A stretch of 49,266 nt of DNA. Source: Acanthamoeba castellanii str. Neff (lineage: Eukaryota; Discosea; Longamoebia; Acanthamoebidae). The translations under genes and the position numbers were made by a program. Position 1 is the first letter of the stretch, and every line of letters begins with the position of its first letter. Below are positions 9,057 to 20,581 of this stretch, in pieces. The notes beneath the pieces were generated by a model, which worked only from the letters and a program-made list of their open reading frames with translations, had not been told where the DNA came from and searched no databases. The stretch covers positions 1,006,044 to 1,055,309 of the forward strand of contig NW_004457532.1 in assembly GCF_000313135.1 (NCBI RefSeq), written 5' to 3'.

Positions 9057-11932
9057 CTACTGCGAGGCGGAGCAGCGCGCGGTGTAGGCCGCCCACGCCT
9101 TCTCCTGGTACTCACGGGCTGCGGCCACCGGGTCCTGTTTCGAAGAAGAAGAAGAAGAAGAAGAAAAAGAAATGAAAGACGATCATCAGCATGGGCGTGC
9201 GAGCAAATGATGAAATCACGACAGCTGCTTGCGATCAGACGCGCACGTGACCAACCGGTTTTCAAAGCGAGGGAAAACGAATAAGGAAGGAAGGCCGTAC
9301 AGCTGCCGAACAGACGCCACGGCCGACGATTGCCACATCACAGCCCGAATCCTATGTGTGTGCATGTCGTGCGTGTCGTGTGTTGTGGTGTGTGTCGTGC
9401 GGTGAGTTGGGTGGACATGGAGAGAGAGAGAGAGAAAGAGAGACTTACGATGACCATCTCCGGCGTGCGGTAGGTCTGGCCGAGCCCATCACCCTGCGAC
9501 CCTGTAGTGTGTGTCGTGTGCGGTAAGAGATAATGAAGGGATGGTGACGATGATGACAATGACGATGACGACAACGATGAAGTGGTGGTTCCTACCGATG
9601 CGAACGCCGGGGGTGCAGTAGAGGAAGGAGGCGCTCTCCTCGGGGTTCTTGGCCAGCACGTTCTCCTGGCAGATGAACCCCACCACGAAGTCGGTGTGCG
9701 CCCGCGCCGCCGCCAAAGCCCGCTCCACACTTCCCTCTGCACACGTAATAATAAATTTCAAATTAATTAAATGTTCCACTAATTAACTAAATTCATTAAT
9801 AGATTGGTGGGCACCTTCTTGCTTGGAGGCGGCGTCGGCGGTGCTCATCTGGGCGATGAGGAGGGCGCCCCGCTCCTGGCCCTTCTGGGCGGCGGTCTCC
9901 TTGAGGGAGGTGACCACGCTGGCGCCCGCCACCAGGTGCACCGTCACGACGTCCGCCCAATCGCAGATCCCGAACGGACCGCCCCCGTACTGCTGCTGCG
10001 CCACATACCTGCCCCAACCACATACATACATCATCAGCCATGCGTGTTCGGTTGTGTGCGGTGTGTGCGGGTGTACGGTGTGCGCGGTGTGCGTGTACCC
10101 GATGTCGGCAAACTTGCGGTCCTCGAACAGGAGGAAGTGGTGCTTGTCAGCGAGCTCCTTGAGCTCCTTGCCTGATGACGTTCAAAGTTTGGAGATCGTC
10201 AGTCAGAATCAATTGTATCAATTGTGTCGTGTCGACAGCGAGTGTACCGGTGTTGGCGTCCCAGTCTCGGACGATGTCGGCGTGGGTCTTGAGCATGCAG
10301 ATGTGCGGCCCCAGCTTGTCGGCCAGCGTCAGCAGCTCCGACTTGCTCGTGACGTCAGCCGCCACCTATATACATAGAACGAGAAATGAATATATAAATA
10401 TATATTAATACATGATAGTAGTCCATGCAACTATATGTAGCCGTACGGAGAGGTTGGACTTCTTCTGCTCCATGAGGCGGAGGAGCTTCTTGCCGACCGC
10501 CGACTGGCACTTGTCCACGCGCTCGGCGAAGGCCAACACTGCGATGTCGATACAATCATCGGAAGAATGCGAAGCATGAGGAATGCCAAGCATGAGTGCG
10601 TACCCTTGGGCTTCTCGGCGGCGGCGGCGGTGGTGGCGGCAGCGGCGGGACTGACCTGGGCCATGGAGGCCAGGTACGCGTTGATGCTGTCGAGCAGCGA
10701 ATCCTCGATGCGCCCGTGCGCCTTGAGCGTCTCCAGCATCTGCCGGAGCGACGTCTGCACAGCACCCGCGTTCAACACCCCTACACGACAGTGGTGTACA
10801 CACGACACGACACGACACGACACACGAAGAGTATATACCACAGCGTGGACGGTGACGGCGAGGCCGCCCTCGAGAGCGGCGAGGCGCTGGCGTCCGCCCT
10901 GTTGGCGGTCGAGGAACACCACGGCCTCCTCGACCGTCAGCCCAGCGCTGCACGCACGATCAGTTGGTGAGAAAATATTAATAATATGTTAAATATTTGT
11001 ATTTTGTGTTTTTATAACATAAAAATAATAATAAAGAACAATAAAAATAGTACCTGCGGAGGTTGGTGGAGGTCTCCTGGATGGAGATGCCGCTGGTGAT
11101 GACGTCCTCGAGGATGAGCACCTTCTCATCCTTCTTGAACACGCCCTCCACGAGGCTCTTGGTCCCGTAGTCCTTGGCCTCCTTCCTGTGTGGTGTGCGT
11201 GTGTACGTGTGTGTCGTGTCGTGTCGTGTCGTGTCGTGTCGTGTCGTGTCGTGTCGTGTCGTGTCGTGTCGTGTCGTGAGTGGCTCAGTTGTGGCGGCGA
11301 TGGACAGCAACAGAGGTGGGTGGCTGGGGCGCACCTGCAGATGACCATGGGCACCTGGTGCTTGATGGCGATGGCGGCGGCGAAGGGCAGCGCGCCGTAG
11401 GGCACGCCGCACACGTGGGTGAAGCTGAGAATGATTATGCAGAAGAAGAAGAAGATGGAGATGAAGAAGAAGCTAACTAAGTCGTTTGCGCTGCGTTATC
11501 GCAATCTGCAGATTGGGATGATGTGGGAATCGTACCGCTTCCTGGCCTCTTGCTCGCCGACGGAGGCGGTGAGGCATCGCCACATGGAGTCGACCACACG
11601 CTCCAGCACTCGCGGGTGAGACGGCAGCACCCTGCGTGTAGAGACATTAATTTGTACGATTTTCAAAGATTAATCTCAAATTCATCTGTAGAACAAGATT
11701 AGCAATCGATGGATCGCCATCCACGACCGCTGCGCGTGTATGGAGCACCGGAGGGGCGGGGGTACCTCAGATCGACGTAGATGGGCGACATCACGCCCGA
11801 TTTGAGCTTGAAATTGCCCAATTTAACAGCTCCGATCTCGTGCAGCTGAAGGATGAGCTCCTCCACGAGCTGCCTCTGCTCGACACTCCTGAGCTCGTTA
11901 ATCTCGGCAACGTCTTCCTTGGGGATCTCCAT
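9057..11932 (-). CDS. UMPS: UMP synthase: orotate phosphoribosyltransferase plus OMP decarboxylase
   Basis: Bifunctional cytosolic enzyme for the last two steps of pyrimidine synthesis: orotate + PRPP to OMP, then decarboxylation to UMP. Fourteen exons join in phase (complement): 11932-11766, 11631-11536, 11424-11335, 11185-11054, 10947-10839, 10754-10604, 10538-10447, 10365-10248, 10171-10099, 10008-9815, 9736-9596, 9501-9449, 9351-9301, 9134-9057 (514 aa; human 480). The OPRT half (about 1-240) shows [45 protein letters not shown] and the PRPP loop [10 protein letters not shown]. The decarboxylase half has [16 protein letters not shown], the catalytic [10 protein letters not shown] (Asp336, Lys338, Asp341) and the phosphate loop AIVGRGV. 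An Ala-rich linker lies between them. The animal/plant-type fusion order is kept. Intron 3 contains a TCGTG array. Confidence 0.93.
11211..11278. repeat. (TCGTG)n array in UMPS intron
   Basis: About 13 near-perfect tandem copies of a 5-mer, read as GTGTC/TCGTG on the plus strand and ACACG on the UMPS sense strand. It is wholly inside the intron between exons 3 and 4 and is one of many related arrays that sit in introns of this window. Confidence 0.9.
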
Positions 11933-12256
11933 TCCTTGCTTCGATCTTCGTGCTGGCCCAGATCGACTGGCCCTTTCGCAGGCCTGCACCCAATGCGGAA
12001 CATTTTTTAAATTCCTCCGAATATACACCAGGGCTCACATGCTGATGGGGAACATAGAGTACGTTTTAGCGTTCGTAGCCTACCACATTCTTTCTTCGGC
12101 CGAACCTTGCCCCAGGCCTGATTGGGGCCGATTTTATGTGAGCAAGGAGTTTTGCCAGCCGCTAGCGAAAGGGAGGTCTACTTTTCTTGTTGTAGCTTCT
12201 CAAGAACTAGAACTACACTGAAGAAGAGCACACGACCTGCTGCACGACTTCCACTC
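11933..12256. promoter_or_regulatory. Divergent intergenic region, UMPS / membrane protein
   Basis: 324 bases separate the two start codons. A CCAAT lies near 11989 in the half close to UMPS. No palindrome, repeat or further ORF with coding character was seen. Confidence 0.35.
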
Positions 12257-13207
12257 ATGTGGGTGAGACTCGGGGCCTTGGCCCTGCTCGTGCTCGTAGT
12301 ATGCACGTCGGTGTTCTTCATCGTCGTCTCGTTCGACTGCAACATCGTGCTCGACCGCTCCCTCACCGACTGCCACGGCTCCCACCTAAACGAAGTCTTC
12401 GCCGGCCGCGTTGTCCCCATCCTCCAATACGGTACGAATTATTTCTTTTATTTCTATATATTAATTCTGGTTTTATTTATTTTTCGTTATTCTAAAACTA
12501 AATATTTACTACCTTCTTCCTACACCACCTTAGTGCTGCACATCGCGTGCTGTTGCGAGTTCCTGTGGCTCGCACGGGGCATGCTGTGTTGGCCGTGGAC
12601 CCACATTCGGCGCGTTTACGCCAACGCGGGCCTCCACATGACCGAGGCCGTCATGTGGTGCTGCACCGCCGCCGCCATGGCCGACCGCGCCTGGGCCGTG
12701 GGCCTCGAAGACGCCGCCTACGATGTGCTGGCCGTGGCCGTCGTCAGCGTCTTTCTCAACTCGCTCTGCACCTCCTACGCGGCCCACATGAACCTGGCCT
12801 CCTTCACCACCCTCCACGACGACTACGATGACGACGAAGAGCGCAACCCGTTCGCGTACGCGGCCAACGCCGAGCGCGCGAGCGTGGCCGAACACGGCGA
12901 CGCCATGTTGACACTCGTGCGGTGCCTCTTCGTACACAACGCGGCCCTCTTTCTGGCCAACACGTCCTACGTCGTTGCCATGATCATGGTGAGCGAAGAT
13001 GGTGGCGGCCACGAACACGGGGCGCTGGGGCGTCGGGTGCTCGTGCTGCTGGGCCTCTACGTGGTGTGGTACCGCGGCTCGCAGTCGACCTTCTGGTTCA
13101 ACAAGCACAACTTCCCGCACGCCAACGTCATGCTGCCCCGATACGACGGCGCCGCCGTACGGTCGCCCCACAGCAGCGGGCTGCAGCGGCTCCACCTCTC
13201 CACCTGA
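12257..13207 (+). CDS. Multi-pass membrane protein, family not recognised
   Basis: Two exons, 12257-12431 and 12534-13207, give 282 aa. Hydrophobic segments suggest about six membrane spans: residues 5-25 (LGALALLVLVVCTSVFFIVV), one across the intron (VLHIACCCEFLWLARGML), TEAVMWCCTAAAM, DVLAVAVVSVFLNSLC, VHNAALFLANTSYVVAMIM, and RRVLVLLGLYVVWYRG. An acidic loop (DDYDDDEERNPF) separates spans 4 and 5 and probably faces the cytosol. Cysteines are frequent in the first half. The chosen ATG gives a hydrophobic N-terminus that could be a signal anchor. No motif of a known transporter or receptor family is apparent. The coding frame itself is well supported by codon bias and by clean GT-AG splicing. 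Confidence 0.72.
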   Translation: MWVRLGALALLVLVVCTSVFFIVVSFDCNIVLDRSLTDCHGSHLNEVFAGRVVPILQYGTNYFFYFYILILVLFIFRYSKTKYLLPSSYTTLVLHIACCCEFLWLARGMLCWPWTHIRRVYANAGLHMTEAVMWCCTAAAMADRAWAVGLEDAAYDVLAVAVVSVFLNSLCTSYAAHMNLASFTTLHDDYDDDEERNPFAYAANAERASVAEHGDAMLTLVRCLFVHNAALFLANTSYVVAMIMVSEDGGGHEHGALGRRVLVLLGLYVVWYRGSQSTFWFNKHNFPHANVMLPRYDGAAVRSPHSSGLQRLHLST

Positions 13208-13331
13208 AAGCCCAACACACACGACACGACACGACACGACACTTTGTACAGAGAAATATAGACCTGAGTGTAAAAACTCTTCAACTTCTTAGCGCACGTC
13301 GCATGCAACGCGTTGGTGCGGCAGAGCGCGC

Positions 13332-14334
13332 TTACAGGTGGATCTTGGTGCCCAGCAGCTTCAGGAACTCGCGCATCCACGCAGGGTGACCTATGTTGAT
13401 TCCGTCATGAGTGAGATGATGATGAAGATGATGGAGATGTTAACGATGAGAAAGAAGATGACGATGATGCAGAAGAAGATGCGAATGGTGTGGATGGTGG
13501 TACCGGGCCAAGCGACGGCGGTGACGAGGTTGCCATCGACAACGGCGCCGTCGACCGGGCACGAGCCCTCCCAGTGGCCGCCCGCGATCTTGACGTCGGG
13601 CTCGAGCGCAGTGTAGGCCGTACACTTCTTGTCCTTCAGCAGGCCGGCCGCCACCAGGACTGCGCATGACCACCATGAGTGTCGTGGTGTTGTGTGCGGT
13701 GGTTGTGTGTGTGTGTGTGTGTGTGGTCAGCGTGTGCGGTACTCTGGGGGCCGTGGCAGAGGGAGGCGATGGGCTTGTCCTTGAAGCTCTGCACGATGGC
13801 CAGCAGCTGCTGATCGAGGCGCAGGTACTCGGGGGCACGACCACCGGGGATGATCAACCCGTCGTAGTGGGAGTGATCGGCCACCACCGCGTCCCAATCG
13901 ACGGTCAGCGCGAACAGGTGTCCTGGCTTCTCGCTGTTGTTCGCACACGCACGCACACACGCGTCACCGCACATGCACACGCACGGATAAGAGCGGGTCA
14001 GTGGGTACATCAACAAGTGTGTGTGTTTGTGTGCTGTGTGTGTTGTGTGTTGTGTACGTGTAGGTCTGGTCGCCCTCGAAGTCGTGCACGGCGGTCTTGA
14101 CCTTCTCGCCAGCCTTGCGCTTGGGGCACGCCACGTCGACCGTGTGACCCACGCACCTGCAGGTGGATTGATGTTGATGATGGTGCGAACATGTTCCCTC
14201 GAATCGCGTTGATCTACGCGATGCAGATGAGATGAAAGATTCATGAGCACGTACGTGAGCAACTGGTAGGGGACCATCGCTTCATAGTCCTCCACAAAGT
14301 CTCCAACAAGCATCAACAACTTCTTGCCTGACAT
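13332..14334 (-). CDS. DJ-1/PfpI family protein
   Basis: Glutamine-amidotransferase-like fold of the DJ-1/ThiJ/PfpI superfamily, whose members act as glyoxalases, chaperones or peptidases on stress-damaged molecules. Five exons join in phase (complement): 14334-14255, 14156-14058, 13933-13743, 13659-13504, 13390-13332 (194 aa, normal size). The order of motifs is standard: [20 protein letters not shown] with an acidic residue that would assist the nucleophile, [38 protein letters not shown], and the nucleophile elbow SLCHGPQ with Cys119. This motif set is closer to the PfpI/plant DJ-1-like branch than to animal PARK7. The gene converges with the membrane-protein gene and is head-to-head with the LRWD1-like gene. 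The precise substrate cannot be told from sequence. Confidence 0.9.
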
Positions 14335-14427
14335 CTCGACGCTTACTGATCGCAATCACAATTAATATTTTAGGAAAATAAGGAAACAATAAGAAATAAA
14401 GGGAAACACAGTGTCGACGCATCAAAA

Positions 14428-14438
14428 TTGGCGGGAAA
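14428..14438. promoter_or_regulatory. E2F-type motif TTGGCGGGAAA
   Basis: TTGGCGGGAAA is a near-ideal E2F site (complement TTTCCCGCC). It lies in the 396-base divergent region (14335-14730), about 290 bases before the LRWD1-like start and 94 bases before the DJ-1-like start. The remainder of the region shows no ORF or repeat. Function is inferred from the motif and from the replication role of LRWD1. Confidence 0.45.
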
Positions 14439-14730
14439 GCAAAAGGTAAAAAACAAAAGAACTTCAAGCGTTCAACAGGCCCGGGTGCGGATTGATTGGA
14501 TCAATTCGAGAGCTCCATTCGAACGGCTGACACATGATTTGATAGTGCAAAGGATACAGGTGCTTCTTTCCATTCAATTTGTACAAATTTATTTGCTACT
14601 TAAGGATGGAAATGGATTTACGCGTAGCCCGTGCATGATGGTGGCTGTCTCTTAAAAATCCCTTCTCCCCTCTATTGTGCAGGCACCATATTGCAAGAGG
14701 TGAGGGCAAGAGCAACGTGAGCGAGCTGTC

Positions 14731-17700
14731 ATGGAGATGGACACGAGCGCAGATCAAGAAGGAGGAAGAGGCCTCGAAGAGGCTGCAGCGGCGCAGGCGC
14801 CCGCGAAGAAGAAGAGCAGCAAGCGGCGCGGGCTGAGGAACGAGCTGGGCCAGCTCAACAAGGAGAAGCAGAAGTGGAACACGAGGGCCGAGTGGCGCGA
14901 CAGCAAGTTCGTGCTCGGCGCCGGCAGCAGCAAGAAGAGCGCACCACGCACCACGAAAGAGGAACAAGACGAGGTCAACGACGTCGAGAAGGAAGAGGAA
15001 GAGAAAGAGAAGGAAGAGGAGGAGGAAGAAGAGACGAGCAAGGCGAAGCCGAAGAAGACGGTAAGCAAGGCGACGAAGAAGACGACGACGAGCAGCAAGC
15101 GTCAAGCGAAAGAGCCCAAAAAGGTGAAGGAGGAGGAAGATGAGTTGATTGACGTGGAAGACTGCGAGGAGGCGGGCGCCGGCGCCAAGGAGGAGTCCGG
15201 AGGAGACGAGCCGGTTCTCCCCGCGGTCAGGAAGCGCGTGGTTGCGCGAAGAAAGAACGAAAAGATGAAGAAGAGCGAAAGCGAAGACGAAGACCAAGAC
15301 GAAGACCGGAAGACGACAACGACGGCGGGAGATCAACGCGGCGGCGGCGGCGGTGGTGGTGGTGACGAGATGGACGTCGAGGCCGCCGCCGCACCCAGCC
15401 TGACGATGATGGAGCCGCCCGAGACGCCGCGCCGCCGTGTGGCCAGACGCAAGGGCAAGCCGGTCGCCGTAGCCCGGCGAGACGACGAAAAAGCCCATGA
15501 TGATGACGTCGCACCGCGGCGCGGGCCGTACGCAAACGAAGGCGCAGACGATCGTGACAGCGAGCCGCAGGCCAAAAAGCGAAAGCGAGAGGTCGACGAC
15601 GACGATGAAGAAGAAGAAGAAGAAGAAGAGCGGAGAGGAGGTCGTGAGGTGAAGATGGAGAAGGAGGAGGAGGAGCCGGTGGTCCACATGCCGACGCCCA
15701 GACCCGCCGCGAAGGTGAAGCGTCGCAGGATGCGAGGCGAGGTGGCTCTGCTGACCGCCGATGCGCTCAAGCAGAACACCCGCTACGACCGCCGCACCGC
15801 GCCCGCCGTCAAGCGACTGGCCTTCGGCTCCAAGGAAAGCGAAAGCGAAGGCGAAGACGAGGTAAAGAACGAAGACGAAGACGACGACGGGGAGGAGCTG
15901 CAGAAGCAACAGAAGAAAGGTAGCACGAAGATGAAGAAGCCGCCTGCCACGAAGAAGACTAGTACGGCGACAAAGAAGAAGCAAATGAAGGTGAAAGAGG
16001 AGAAAAACGACAACGATGAAAGCGAAGAAGCGAACGGTGGCGATGAAGAAGAAGAGCGAAAGAAAAAGAAAAAGACGAAGAAGCGGAGTTCGCTGACGAG
16101 GGGTTGCGAGGAGGGCCTGCGCTTCGTGGAGCGGCCCATACCCCGGAGTCCCGTCCTGGGCCGTCGTGGCCACGACCTCAGCCCGCGCTCCCGCCGACCG
16201 CCCAGCCCGTTCCTCCCGTCGCCGCCCGCCTCGCCCATCGACCAGAGAAGCCCGCGCGCGGCCGCCAAGGCCAAAGCCAAGGCCGCCAAGTCCAGGGCTC
16301 CGGCCAGAGGCAAGAAGCGATCACGAGACGAAAGCGAAAGCGAAAGCGAAGACGAAAGCGAAAGCGATGGCCAAGAAGAGAAAGACAAGAAGAAGAAGAA
16401 AAAGAAGGAGAAGAAGAGCAAGAAGAAGCCGAACAAGCGACCACGAACGATAAAGAAAGAAAAAGAGGAGGAAGACGAACACGATGAGGAAGAAGAAGAG
16501 GAGGAAGAGGAGGAAGAGGAGGAACGGCCGAAGAGTCGGAGAGCACCGAAGGGACGACGGCAGCGGGGCGCCAAGGTGGTGGTGAAAAGAGAGAAGAACG
16601 AAGACAGCGACGAAGAGGAAGAGGTGCGGGTGGTGGACGACGACTTTGACGAGGTGCGGAGCGGGGACGAGGGCGGCGGCTACGAACTGGCGCGCGTCCT
16701 CAGGTGCCACTCGACCAACGAAAACGACCGGCGCGATGACGGCCCCAGCGTGTACTCCGCCGCCTTCCACCCGCAGCACAGTACCCACCACCCAGCCTCT
16801 CGTTCTTGTCGACTGTGTGTGTGTGTGCACTGGTGCGCGTGTGCGTGTGCGGTGATGGCTAACACGCGTGGACGTCAACAGATCACATCGTGGCTACGGC
16901 GGGAGGAGACAGCGTGTGCGTGTATGACTGTCGCGACAAGAAACTGCTCAAGAAGTACAAGCACCCGCCGCAGGCCGGCGAGGAAAGTACGTTGTTGTGT
17001 GCTGAGTGTGCTGTGTGTGCTGTGTGTGCTGTGTGTGTGTGTGTGACATGTCGGCTCACTGTTTGGGTTTCTCTTTCCGAGTGCAGCGTTCTACTCGCTG
17101 GCGTGGACGATGCTGCCGCACCGGTCGCGACGCGGAGACTTCAGCATGCCCGTCATCGCTGCCGGAGGTACCTACTCTCTCCCCCCCGCGACACAGATCC
17201 ACTACAGCGCCCGTGAGCCCAACTTGTCACACATCTCAACGATTGCTCGTGTCGTGTGCGTGTCGCGTGCGTGTTCCCGACATGTAGGCAAGCAAGGGGA
17301 CATCAAGTTGATCGACGTGGACTCGGCGCAGCTGTTTGCCGTTCTCCAGGTGCCAGCCGTACCCGGCATGCCCGCCGGTCCACTGTACGCCCACCCCATG
17401 CGCTCGTTACACACGACAATCTCCTGCGCACACGCGACACACGACACGACACGACACGACACGACACGACACGACACGACAACACCTGACCGCTCCGCTC
17501 CGCGTCGGGTGTCGCACAAATTGCAGACGGGAGGTGCAGCACATCGCGTTCTCGCCCGTCCATCCCTGGCTCATGTTCACCGGACACGCCAGCGGCAGCA
17601 TCCTCGTGTGGAGCATCTCCGCGCCCAAGCAGGGCGCCCAATCTCGGTGCGTACTTTTATTTTTTACTTACATTTGATATGTTTATGTTTATATATTTGA

Positions 17701-17921
17701 TATGTTCGCTCATATCCGTTCGTTGTGTGCGTGTCGCGTGTCGTGTGCGGCCCAGGTGTGTGGCTCATCTGGTCGGGCACACGAAGCACGTGTATGATCT
17801 GAGCGTGTCGCCGAATGGCGAGCAGGTGGTCTCGGGCAGCGGCGACGAGACCATTCGCCGATGGAAGCTCCCCGCCGGCTTCGACGCCAAAGCGACCCTC
17901 GTAACGTTCCCGCGTCTCTCT

Positions 17922-17953
<32 letters not shown>

Positions 17954-19026
17954 TCTCTCTCTCTCCGTCGTTGTCGCACACATGAACTTACTCACCTCTT
18001 TCCACCGCACACGACACGACACAACGACCAACGACACGACACGACCGCGACGGTTTGGTTTGGACAGGCTGGCGAGCAGATCGTGTTGAAGCCGCAATCG
18101 ACGTGGCAAAACCTGTTCGAGGTCGAGCACGAAGTCGACACAGCCCAGTTCGTGACGGACAATACCGTGGGTGCGTTACTCGCTCTCCTCCCCCTCCTCT
18201 TTCTTCTCCCTGTCCTGTGCTCACCACACGACACGACGACACGACGACACGACGACACGACGACACACGACACGACACACGACACGACAGTGTGCAAGAA
18301 CGCGGGGAGTGGCAGCGTCCTGCTGCTCGACATTGAGGCCAATCCCCCACGGGTATGATGCTGTCGCCGTGTGTCGTTGCGTGCTGTGTACCGCGTGTCG
18401 TGTGCTCACAAGTGGAGCGCGTGCTATTTTTTTATATATTTTTTTTTTTGAAGGTACTGGCGCGGCTGGGGTGGACCCTGAAGGACGCCGATCCCGAGGA
18501 CAACCTCGCCATCTTCATCAAGGGCAACGTCACCCGCCCTGCCGCTGGAGGTAAACGCACACGCCGCACCGCACGCACACCACCGCACACCACCGCACAC
18601 GCATGACCGCACACACAGCTGATTTGTTGTTTCTTTATTGCTATTTGCAGAGGACCAGCTGCTGGTGTTGGGCACGGGCGATGGGCGGGTCAACGTGTAC
18701 AACCTCACCTCCGCCCTGCGTAGCCAGGCCGCCGCCGGCGAGGTCGACGTCATGTCCACCGGCAAGCTCCACTCGCGCGAACTGGTACCAGTTCCCTGTG
18801 ATCGTCGTGTCCGTGGTGTGTGCGATTGCCTTCGTGCGTGTGTTACGTGTGTGTCGTGCGTCGTGCGTCGTGCGCTGATCGTGTCGTCGTCGTCAAGGGA
18901 TTGTACGCGGAGCGTAGCAAGGGCGTGGGCAAGGCGATCTACTGCGTGGCGCGGAGTAGCGACGGCCAGTACCTGGTGGCCAGCGGGTGCGACAACCTCG
19001 TCTACATCTGGCAACGACAACCATGA
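14731..19026 (+). CDS. LRWD1: LRWD1/ORCA-like WD40 protein with long charged N-terminus
   Basis: LRWD1/ORCA binds the origin recognition complex and repressive chromatin marks through its WD40 propeller. Eleven exons: 14731-16780, 16882-16986, 17087-17167, 17288-17405, 17527-17646, 17756-17900, 18068-18170, 18291-18352, 18454-18550, 18651-18784, 18898-19026 (1047 aa). The propeller occupies about residues 660-1047 and follows human LRWD1 closely: VATAGGDSVCVYDC (human VATSGGNHVVVIDC), LKKYKHPP, TFYSLAWTML, FSPVHPWLMFTGHASG, VCKNAGSGSVLLLDI, VLARLGW, VLGTGDGRVNVYNL and NLVYIWQRQ. No leucine-rich repeats are present; instead about 640 residues of Lys/Glu/Ser/Asp-rich disorder precede the propeller. 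The junction of exons 4 and 5 (donor GTTACA) is the least certain. LRWD1 orthology is likely, though another chromatin WD40 family is possible. Confidence 0.75.
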
Positions 19027-19388
19027 CAAATCAAGTTTCAACTTTTTTTAAAGGAAAAAAGTCTTTTTATTTGTCATTTCTATTACATTATATATCGGGA
19101 GTATTTTTTGGCCAAGTCCGAGGGCCTGGGTCGTGGCAACGGTGATATGGGATTCTGTGGAAAAGGGCGTAATTTCCAGGCGATTTCTGTTGGAAATCTG
19201 GGGAGACAGGTTATCTTCTCCGGACCCGACATGTCTTCCTTCTTCTGAGAACCATGGCTCTCACATCCACACACTCGCCCACCTTCACTTCGGAACAGAC
19301 CAGAGAAGACTTCCCCACCACCAAACTCATCCACACCGCACACGCACACAGCACCGCACTACGCGTAGAAAAAAGAGGAATTTAAAGA
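19027..19388. other. Intergenic region before EF-hand gene
   Basis: 362 bases between two plus-strand genes. T-rich and AT-rich sequence follows the LRWD1-like stop, then a CA-rich tract approaches the EF-hand start. No ORF with coding bias, hairpin or long repeat was seen. Confidence 0.4.
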
Positions 19389-20382
19389 ATGGCTACGTCA
19401 GTTGAAGGCAACAGCCACCACCCGACCGCGACGGGCGCACAGTACCCCGACCCGCCCGGCCTGGTGGTGCCGTCCGACACCATCAAGGAGCACTTCGACC
19501 AACTCGACGCCGACCACGACGGCGCCATCACCTGCGACGAATTCGTCCAGGCCTTCTCCCAACGTACGTCCCCCTGAGTGTCGTTTGTGTGAGTGTGCGG
19601 TCGTGTGTGTTGTGTTGTGTTGCGTGTCGTGTGTCGTGTGTCCTGTGCGGCTGATGGGAGATGATGGCCGTTTGGGGGGAGGGGCGCAACAGTGTTCCCG
19701 GGGACGACGGAGGAGCAGGCGCGGTTCTTCTTTCGGTCGATCGACCTCGACCGCAACGGCCACATCGACTTTGACGAGTTCACCCGCTTCGTCGACCGCC
19801 AGACCCACTGCGGACACGGTGAAGGCATCGGCCTCGGTACAACACACACGAAACACGCACACACGCACACACGCACACACGACACACGCGCACACACGCA
19901 CACGCACACGCACACGGCGATGACCGGGTTGTGTGTTATGTGGCTCGAGCAGAGATGAAGGCCGACTCGGTGCGTGCGATCTTCAACGCCTTCGACGCCG
20001 ACGGGAACGGGACGCTGGACAAGACGGAGGTGCTCAACGCGCTCCGGATGTGGGACCAGTCCGTCAAGATCACCCCCGAGTACACCACTCCTCCCACACA
20101 CACGCGCCCATTCTTAACATTCCTTGCATGCATTCTCACATTCCTCAACGACCGCCGTCGCACAGGGACATCAACGTCATGTGGCCCTCGTTCGACACCA
20201 ATAGGTGTGTGTGTGTGTGGTGTGTGGTGTCGTGTCGTGTCGTGTCGTTGGTCGTGTCGTGCGTCGTGCATTCTCACTGGTGCCTGCGCAGGGATGGTGT
20301 GATCGACTTTGAGGAATTCTCCAATCTGGTGCTGCGGCAGCTGCGGCAAGACCAGGCCAGCAGCATGCTCTACAGCGACTGA
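19389..20382 (+). CDS. Four-EF-hand calcium-binding protein (calmodulin-like)
   Basis: Five exons, 19389-19563, 19693-19836, 19953-20079, 20166-20204, 20292-20382, give 191 aa. Four EF-hand loops are visible with calcium-ligand residues in place: DADHDGAITCDEF, DLDRNGHIDFDEF, DADGNGTLDKTEV and DTNRDGVIDFEEF. Loops 1, 2 and 4 have the usual Glu at position 12; loop 3 also ends in Glu. The N-terminal 30 residues are polar and have no myristoylation start (it begins MATS). This resembles calmodulin-like/calcineurin B-like sensors; no enzymatic domain is attached, so it probably acts as a calcium sensor or buffer. AATAAA at 20485-20490 is a likely poly(A) signal. The very short exon 4 (39 nt) splits loop 4. 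Confidence 0.9.
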
Positions 20383-20581
20383 GTGGTGGTGGTCGTTGTT
20401 GCCAGCATTGGCCCGATTGGACGCTCCTGGCGGACTGTTCACACCAACACAGTTCTACCAGTGGCGTTCCTGCTCTTTTCTCGTAATAAATGGACAGAAC
20501 ACAATTTTTGTTTTGTTGCCTGGTCAAGCTTAACAAAATATTTTTTTAACACCCGACCAACATTAACCCACATAACCAGAA

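Noticed and set aside
14596..16878. A 525-aa minus-strand frame and several others across the LRWD1-like first exon
   Set aside because: Same shadow effect; composition is almost only Leu, Phe, Ser and Arg, while the plus strand leads in phase into a conserved WD40 propeller.
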